A stretch of DNA of 13,438 nt, taken from contig SKZG01000261.1 of the NCBI GenBank assembly GCA_007127495.1, positions 1 to 13,438 of the forward strand. The letters run 5' to 3'. This document shows positions 13,310 to 13,438 of this stretch, piece by piece; position 1 is the stretch's first letter, and each line of letters begins with the position of its first letter. Source of the DNA: Planctomycetales bacterium (GTDB taxonomy: Bacteria > Planctomycetota > Planctomycetia > Pirellulales > Thermoguttaceae). The notes below the pieces were generated by a model. It was given only the letters and a program-made list of their open reading frames with translations. It was not told where the DNA came from and ran no database searches. The translations under genes were made by a program, and so were the position numbers.

Positions 13310-13438
13310 CACCGCCATAGGTTACAAGTCAAGACCTGACCTTGCGCCACGAAAGCGTGGGAAAGGAGGATGACGAGCATGATGTGAGTTTGAAACCTTT
13401 CATCGGAACCCTGCGGGTACTCAAGCCCGTCCGGTAGA
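13310..13438 (+). other. Structured right edge: hairpin, strong ribosome-binding site, tiny reading frames
   Basis: A perfect 5-bp hairpin with a four-base loop lies at 13347-13360 (CCACG / CGTGG). Directly after it is AAGGAGG (13363-13369), the strongest Shine-Dalgarno in the window. Two frames follow: ATG 13370 (five codons to TGA 13385-13387) and GTG 13384, a 17-residue peptide MSLKPFIGTLRVLKPVR ending at TAG 13435-13437. The GTG overlaps the first frame's stop, as in coupled leaders. At 13411-13431, G/C-rich segments can pair around ACTCAA. This could be a leader peptide, the 5' part of a group II intron or another mobile element, or decayed sequence; the window ends before it can be decided. 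Confidence 0.35.

Noticed and set aside
1..13438. CRISPR arrays, tRNA or rRNA genes, intact transposase or integrase genes
   Set aside because: No regularly spaced repeats, no cloverleaf with a CCA-side acceptor stem, no rRNA-like stretches and no transposase motifs were recognised on reading either strand.

Overview
The window looks like a piece of chromosome from a GC-rich bacterium, most likely a planctomycete or a close relative. This is inferred from gene content and style: a bacterial deoxyhypusine-synthase-like enzyme, a DUF1570-type metalloprotease lipoprotein, a secreted helical-repeat protein of planctomycete type, DUF433/DUF5615 toxin-antitoxin genes, and long non-coding gaps between small gene clusters. 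No rRNA, tRNA, CRISPR array or intact transposase gene was seen.

Left part (1-4221, + strand): two paralogous stand-alone condensation-domain (HHxxxDG) acyltransferase-like proteins flank a membrane-anchored alpha/beta hydrolase. The hydrolase and the second acyltransferase are only about 44 bases apart and probably form an operon; the first acyltransferase is separated by about 245 bases with a possible terminator. Together they could build or remodel an ester or amide of a lipid or small molecule, but no substrate can be read from the sequence.

Middle part: a tRNA-dihydrouridine synthase (- strand) converges on the acyltransferase. It is followed by a gene-poor stretch of about 530 bases, then a deoxyhypusine-synthase-like gene (- strand). 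Directly upstream of the latter, in the same transcription unit, lies the wreck of an NAD-dependent epimerase gene: its first and last parts survive, but the middle is missing and the frames differ. Divergent from that remnant is a textbook sigma-70 promoter driving a 791-residue protein made of two fused copies of a GNAT-like unit. A secreted helical-repeat protein follows on the same strand and runs 127 bases into the 3' end of a convergent HExxH metalloprotease lipoprotein gene.

Right part (12336-13438): a short intergenic region with palindromes precedes a DUF433 antitoxin / DUF5615 PIN-like toxin pair whose stop and start overlap by one base. The toxin's last codons and its stop lie inside the left arm of a REP/MITE-like inverted repeat. 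After it come more hairpins, a strong ribosome-binding site and very short reading frames. The window ends there, probably inside or beside a mobile or structured element that continues to the right.
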